DNA of 64,000 nt, from contig OZ023262.1 in the NCBI GenBank assembly GCA_964006375.1, positions 198,796,778 to 198,860,777 of the forward strand, read 5' to 3'. The stretch comes from Tillus elongatus (Eukaryota > Arthropoda > Insecta > Coleoptera > Cleridae). Below are positions 63,915 to 64,000 of this stretch, piece after piece. Under the pieces are notes generated by a model that searched no databases, was not told the origin of the DNA, and worked only from the letters and a program-made list of their open reading frames with translations. The translations under genes were made by a program, and so were the position numbers. How positions within the stretch are numbered: position 1 is the first letter of the stretch; each line of letters begins with the position of its first letter.

Positions 63915-64000
63915 GTAAGTAAAATAAAAATCTGCCAGTATAAAACTTGAATTTACAGTATAAATCGTTCAGTAAATTTAATTTTTTTAATTTATATAAA
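63915..64000 (+). other. Gdh-B intron 2, 5' part
   Basis: AT-rich intron sequence running off the window. Confidence 0.7.

Overview
The window is a repeat-saturated, AT-rich piece of an insect nuclear genome. The evidence is spliced coding exons, an env-carrying errantivirus, several mariner-like elements, pogo/Tigger elements, Jockey-type LINEs, a Penelope-like fragment and a tRNA-derived SINE. A beetle or another TE-rich insect is plausible, but the order cannot be fixed from sequence alone. Nothing prokaryotic is present.

The only host genes I can support are two glutamate dehydrogenase (GDH) family paralogs on the + strand, in tandem. Gdh-A enters from the left with its last three exons (14673-14877, 14962-15113, 31580-31696, stop at 31694). 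Gdh-B leaves to the right with its first two (50545-50938, 63714-63914). Their introns of 16.5 kb and 12.8 kb are filled with transposons. Gdh-A looks like an ordinary animal GDH C-terminus. Gdh-B keeps a mitochondrial-type leader and the fold but has lost two active-site lysines, so it may be a pseudoenzyme.

Layout: 1-2186, two copies of a dispersed repeat and a minus-strand hAT-like fossil. 2187-10272, a complete errantivirus (LTR-gag-pol-env-LTR) with a CGCG target duplication, young by its LTRs but broken in pol and env. 10273-14650, a large palindrome of a dispersed repeat (called family A here) around a TA microsatellite. 14673-31696, the 3' part of Gdh-A, whose long intron holds an unclassified DNA transposon (15798-19375), a rearranged mariner relative (21453-23578), two mariner-like elements (25132-27837, 29353-31521) and a long (AAT)n array. 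31700-50540, the intergenic region: SINE, degraded Jockey LINE on the minus strand, 2.3-kb foldback element, Tigger element, Penelope-like fragment and a third mariner-like element. 50545-63914, the start of Gdh-B, whose intron holds a 5'-truncated LINE, family A copies, MITEs and a nearly intact pogo element encoding a transposase with a C-terminal PHD finger.

Recurring themes are TA arrays at one fixed position inside family A, TA-targeting transposons landed in those arrays, and mariner-like elements with very long, concentric terminal inverted repeats. These are more distinctive than any single gene here apart from Gdh-B.
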